A stretch of DNA of 64,000 bases from Paenibacillus sambharensis (lineage in GTDB: Bacteria; Bacillota; Bacilli; Paenibacillales; Paenibacillaceae): contig NZ_QKRB01000044.1 in assembly GCF_003233845.1 (NCBI RefSeq), positions 248,001 to 312,000 on the forward strand, written 5' to 3'. Below are positions 61,466-64,000 of this stretch, piece by piece; positions within the stretch are counted from its first letter, which is position 1, and every line of letters begins with the position of its first letter. The notes under the pieces are model-generated. The model was not told the DNA's origin, searched no databases, and worked only from the letters and a program-made list of their open reading frames with translations. A program made the translations under genes and the position numbers.

Positions 61466-61508
61466 TACGGAGACGTGCAAAGTCCGGAATACAGATGTTA
61501 GCTCAATA

Positions 61509-61554
61509 CAACGGTACAGCAGCTGTTTAAGGCCTGCTGTGCGGTTGTTTTTTT
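61509..61554 (+). terminator. Terminator of the siderophore operon
   Basis: CAACGGTACAGCAG pairs with CTGCTGTGCGGTTG (one mismatch, one G-U) around an 11-nt loop, followed by seven T residues. Confidence 0.9.
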
Positions 61555-61659
61555 GTTTGCTTGAAATAGCATCCGGAAAATAGCTGTATTATGCATGAAT
61601 CGTACGTTTTTTGGCATGGTAAGGAGTGGGTGGATGCAAACGGAAGAAGGGGGATACAC

Positions 61660-62157
61660 ATGTTTACCACTGACCGGGTTGTGCTGACTGTTGTCTGGTC
61701 CCTTGTCGTTGGCTCATTCCTCTTCCTTGTGCCGGGGAGCAAGAGAAGGGAGTCGCTCATTGTGTTCTTCTCCTGCCAAATGCTTACTTGGTCGCTCAGC
61801 CTGTTGTTCGTTGAGTTTGGCCTCCTTACGAACCCCGTGCGGGAGTTTCAGGAGGCAACGCAGACCAATTTCACATTTAACTATGCGTTTTTCCCTATGA
61901 TCGCGGTCTTCTACAACCTTTATTTCCCTGAACGGGCAGGCCGTATGCTGAAGCTGGCGTACATGGCCCTGGTTCCGATGATTGCTACCGTATGCACGCT
62001 GCTGGCGGAGCATTATACGAACCTGATCCACTATAAGCACTTTCACTGGTATATGAACTGGTTTGTATTTGCGGCAGGATTCTATGCGATGCGCCGGTAT
62101 GCAATCTGGTTCTTCTATGGTTCAAGTCCCTCCAGGAAAGGCGGGAAGTACCTATGA
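61660..62157 (+). CDS. CBO0543-type membrane protein (first of a pair)
   Basis: 165 residues with four to five hydrophobic helices and a basic end (SSPSRKGGKYL). NPVREFQEATQTNFTFNYAFFPMIAVFYNLYFPERA is the shared core of this family, also seen in the next gene. The ATG at 61660 has AAGGGGG 6 nt upstream. Function unknown. It lies after the siderophore terminator, so it is not part of that operon, and is coupled to its paralogue by ATGA. Confidence 0.82.
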   Translation: MFTTDRVVLTVVWSLVVGSFLFLVPGSKRRESLIVFFSCQMLTWSLSLLFVEFGLLTNPVREFQEATQTNFTFNYAFFPMIAVFYNLYFPERAGRMLKLAYMALVPMIATVCTLLAEHYTNLIHYKHFHWYMNWFVFAAGFYAMRRYAIWFFYGSSPSRKGGKYL

Positions 62158-62702
62158 TCTGGATTACGGAGTGGAAATTTGATCATTGGTTCCTGGCTTC
62201 TGTCTATGTGACCTGCTTCATTCTGCTGTTCCTGATCCCTAAGGAGCGGCGCAGGCAGGCTCACGCCGTCTATCTGTTCCAAGGCTTCATGACCTGGATT
62301 CTTGGACTGATTGTGGTGGAGATGGGCTGGCTGGATTACCCGGTGAGGGAATTCAACCTGGCCACGCAGACAAGCTTCCTCTTTGAATATCTGGCTTATC
62401 CGACGGTGACAGCCTATTTCAATGTTTATTACCCGGCTGGCCGGCCGGCTATCGTTCGCATGCTGTACACAGGGGCCTACTGCGCAGCGATCACGATACC
62501 GGAGATTTTCCTGGAGGAGTACACGGACCTTATCGAGTATCACAGCTGGGAATGGTACTGGACGTTCATCAGCCTCTACCTGACACTCATGCTGTCCAGA
62601 TGGTTCCATAACTGGTTCTTCTACGGCGGAGGAAATGATACTACCGTATACAAGAGGCTGATAGGTTCCGAGCAGGCGGAGCAGCGCAAGCCGGGACGGT
62701 AA
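62154..62702 (+). CDS. CBO0543-type membrane protein (second of a pair)
   Basis: 182 residues, four to five hydrophobic helices. LDYPVREFNLATQTSFLFEYLAYPTVTAYFNVYYPAGR aligns with the same region of the preceding protein, so the two are tandem paralogues that may form a heteromer. The 4-nt overlap means coupled translation. No transport signature is seen and the function is not known. Confidence 0.82.
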   Translation: MIWITEWKFDHWFLASVYVTCFILLFLIPKERRRQAHAVYLFQGFMTWILGLIVVEMGWLDYPVREFNLATQTSFLFEYLAYPTVTAYFNVYYPAGRPAIVRMLYTGAYCAAITIPEIFLEEYTDLIEYHSWEWYWTFISLYLTLMLSRWFHNWFFYGGGNDTTVYKRLIGSEQAEQRKPGR

Positions 62703-62790
62703 AATGGCTGTGACGGCGGCTTTCTTCCAGCCCCTCTTTTCTGTTAAGATCAGGACAGGAACTGCATAGGGGAAGGGGACCGGGTGCTGG

Positions 62791-63504
62791 ATGATCCCGA
62801 ACTATATTCTGATTAAGGACAAGCTGGACCGGATGATGGTATCCGGCGAGCTGCCGGTAGGTGCGAAGCTGCCCTCCGAGCCGGAGCTGGCAGCCTCCTT
62901 CGGTGTGAGCCGGGAGACGCTGCGAGCCGCACTGAAGCAGCTGGAGCAGGAGGGCAAGCTGAGATGCCGCAACGGAGTGGGACGCTTCGTGATCCGGCCG
63001 CTGCACTCGATTCCAAGCTCCATTGACAAGCTGGGCTCAACCTCCGAGATGATTCACGCATCCGGCCTGCAGGAGACCGAGGTGCAGGAGTCGGTCCGGA
63101 TTGACCGGTGCCAGCAGGAATGGGCGGAGAATCTGAGCCTTGAGGAAGGGGATGATGTCATCGTCATTGAACGGGTCCGCAAGGCGAATGACGATCCTGT
63201 ATCCTTTAACATCAACGTGCTTCCGCACGGTATCGTCGGCATGGCGTTCGCCCGCAGGCCGCTGCAGGGCTCGCTGATGACCTTTCTGGAGGAGGAATGC
63301 AGCATTCGCCTGGTCAGCGCGATGAGTGAAGTCATCGTTCCTGCGGCGAAGGATCTGCATGCGAAGAAGCTCCGCGTATCACCAGAGGCGACGGTCCTGC
63401 TGCTGAAGCAGACACATTTTGACGAAGACAACCGGCCTGTACTGTTCTCATACGATTATTACCGCAATGATGTATTTAAGTTTTGGGTGAGACGCTCCCG
63501 CTGA
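62791..63504 (+). CDS. GntR/HutC-family transcriptional regulator
   Basis: 237 residues: N-terminal winged helix (about 1-70; YILIKDKLDRMMVSGELPVGAKLPSEPELAASFGVSRETLRAALKQLEQEGKL) and a C-terminal UTRA ligand-binding domain (about 90-230; FNINVLPHGIVGMAF, EATVLLLKQTHFDEDNRPVLFSYDYYRNDVFKFWV). HutC-type repressors respond to sugars, amino acids or their phosphates. The gene is 88 nt after the membrane pair, which may be cotranscribed with it. A terminator overlaps its stop codon. Confidence 0.93.
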   Translation: MIPNYILIKDKLDRMMVSGELPVGAKLPSEPELAASFGVSRETLRAALKQLEQEGKLRCRNGVGRFVIRPLHSIPSSIDKLGSTSEMIHASGLQETEVQESVRIDRCQQEWAENLSLEEGDDVIVIERVRKANDDPVSFNINVLPHGIVGMAFARRPLQGSLMTFLEEECSIRLVSAMSEVIVPAAKDLHAKKLRVSPEATVLLLKQTHFDEDNRPVLFSYDYYRNDVFKFWVRRSR

Positions 63505-63517
63505 CGGGGGCGTTTTT
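63492..63517 (+). terminator. Terminator overlapping the GntR stop codon
   Basis: ACGCTCCCG, CTGA loop, CGGGGGCGT (one G-U pair), then TTTT. The gene's TGA lies in the loop. Confidence 0.9.
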
Positions 63518-63557
63518 GTTTAATATATCCTGCTGAAGCCTGCCCCGGCAGGTATTC

Positions 63558-64000
63558 TTAGGGTTCTAGACAGCATTGATCCAGATAAACGGTAAAGCTC
63601 TCTATATTCTGAAGAATATATCGGTTATCGCCTTCAAGCTTGCTCATCATGATGCTGCCTTCCAGGATTGCGAGCGTAAAGTTTGCCAGTGCACCGGCAT
63701 CTACGCCTGCTTTGAATTCTCCGCGCCGGATTCCGTCTTCGATCACACTCTTCAGCATGATGAGGGAATCCTCAAGCGCCTTAACGGCTTGTGAACGCAG
63801 CACGGGGTGAGAATCATCACTCTCTACGGCTGTATTCAGCAGCGGACATCCGCCGACAAACGGGGGATGCTCTGCAACCTTGTCATAGACGCGCAGGAAT
63901 GCCAAGAGCTTGCTTTTTGCAGTGTGATGCTGCTCCATGGCCTCAGTAAATAACCGCCCTACCGTACTGGCCGCATAATTGAAGGATTCGGCTGCAAGTT
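63558..64000 (-). CDS. TetR family regulator (LmrA/YxaF-like), 5' end outside window
   Basis: The frame is open from the stop at 63558 to the window edge, so at least 147 residues are present and the N-terminal DNA-binding domain lies beyond 64000. The visible part is a helical TetR ligand domain with GGCPLLNTAVESDDSHPVLR and FTLAILEGSIMMSKLEGD, the pattern of the LmrA/YxaF/AefR group. An internal ATG at 63938 is not the true start. Function cannot be told without the neighbour it controls. Confidence 0.87.
   Translation of the reverse strand, partial: LAAESFNYAASTVGRLFTEAMEQHHTAKSKLLAFLRVYDKVAEHPPFVGGCPLLNTAVESDDSHPVLRSQAVKALEDSLIMLKSVIEDGIRRGEFKAGVDAGALANFTLAILEGSIMMSKLEGDNRYILQNIESFTVYLDQCCLEP

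Noticed and set aside
63558-63938. Complete small TetR protein starting at the ATG at 63938
   Set aside because: The frame stays open to the window edge, and the visible part lacks the helix-turn-helix, so it is the C-terminal portion of a longer gene.

Overview
The window looks like a chromosomal segment of a Paenibacillus or a close relative: a spore-forming Firmicute with GC roughly in the mid-50s percent by eye. Support comes from strong GGAGG-type ribosome binding sites with frequent GTG and TTG starts, CotF-type spore coat proteins, a SpoIIIJ/YidC lipoprotein insertase, a B. subtilis-like HmoB and YdjO, a roc arginine-degradation operon, and large secreted plant-polysaccharide enzymes. 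I see no rRNA, tRNA, CRISPR array, transposase or prophage gene.

Layout. 0-15.7 kb is mixed housekeeping: two SRPBCC proteins, a YhfP-type oxidoreductase, a CPA1 antiporter, a GH43 arabinanase lipoprotein, APS kinase, a cold shock gene, an acyltransferase, HmoB, two spore coat proteins, YidC, and a DesK/DesR-like two-component pair overlapping a DUF418 membrane protein. 16.0-22.2 kb is the cytochrome bd operon cydA-cydB-cydDC, with CydD and CydC fused in one 1249-residue chain. 22.4-25.9 kb holds a lone HpaB-type flavin monooxygenase and an orphan MEDS-domain histidine kinase. 26.6-32.9 kb is a polar amino acid ABC transporter followed by rocD-rocF-rocA; both units carry the same 15-base operator-like sequence, which points to arginine/ornithine uptake and breakdown to glutamate under one repressor. 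35.5-41.6 kb is one 2057-residue pectin enzyme (CE12 esterase plus PL11 rhamnogalacturonan lyase, with cohesin-like and dockerin domains). 42-49 kb contains a YdjO cold-inducible protein, a cyclophilin lipoprotein, a Na/Pi cotransporter, a second cold shock gene and a GH18 chitinase.

The most notable system is the ten-gene operon at 49.3-61.5 kb behind a clear Fur box and closed by a strong terminator. Its first six genes are collinear with rhizobactin 1021 rhbABCDEF (diaminobutyrate aminotransferase, decarboxylase, NIS synthetase, acetyltransferase, N-monooxygenase, NIS synthetase). Its last four match petrobactin asbCDEF (3,4-dihydroxybenzoate ligase, carrier protein, transferase, dehydroshikimate dehydratase). 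The inferred product is a citrate siderophore built on 1,3-diaminopropane that may carry both a hydroxamate and a 3,4-catecholate, or two siderophores made from shared parts. Two CBO0543-type membrane proteins, a GntR regulator and a TetR gene cut by the window edge follow.

A second theme is RNA-level control. Both csp genes have long leaders with near-perfect terminator-like hairpins of conserved outer sequence but different inner stems. ydjO has a structured leader of about 240 nt, and the acyltransferase gene has its ribosome binding site inside a perfect hairpin.
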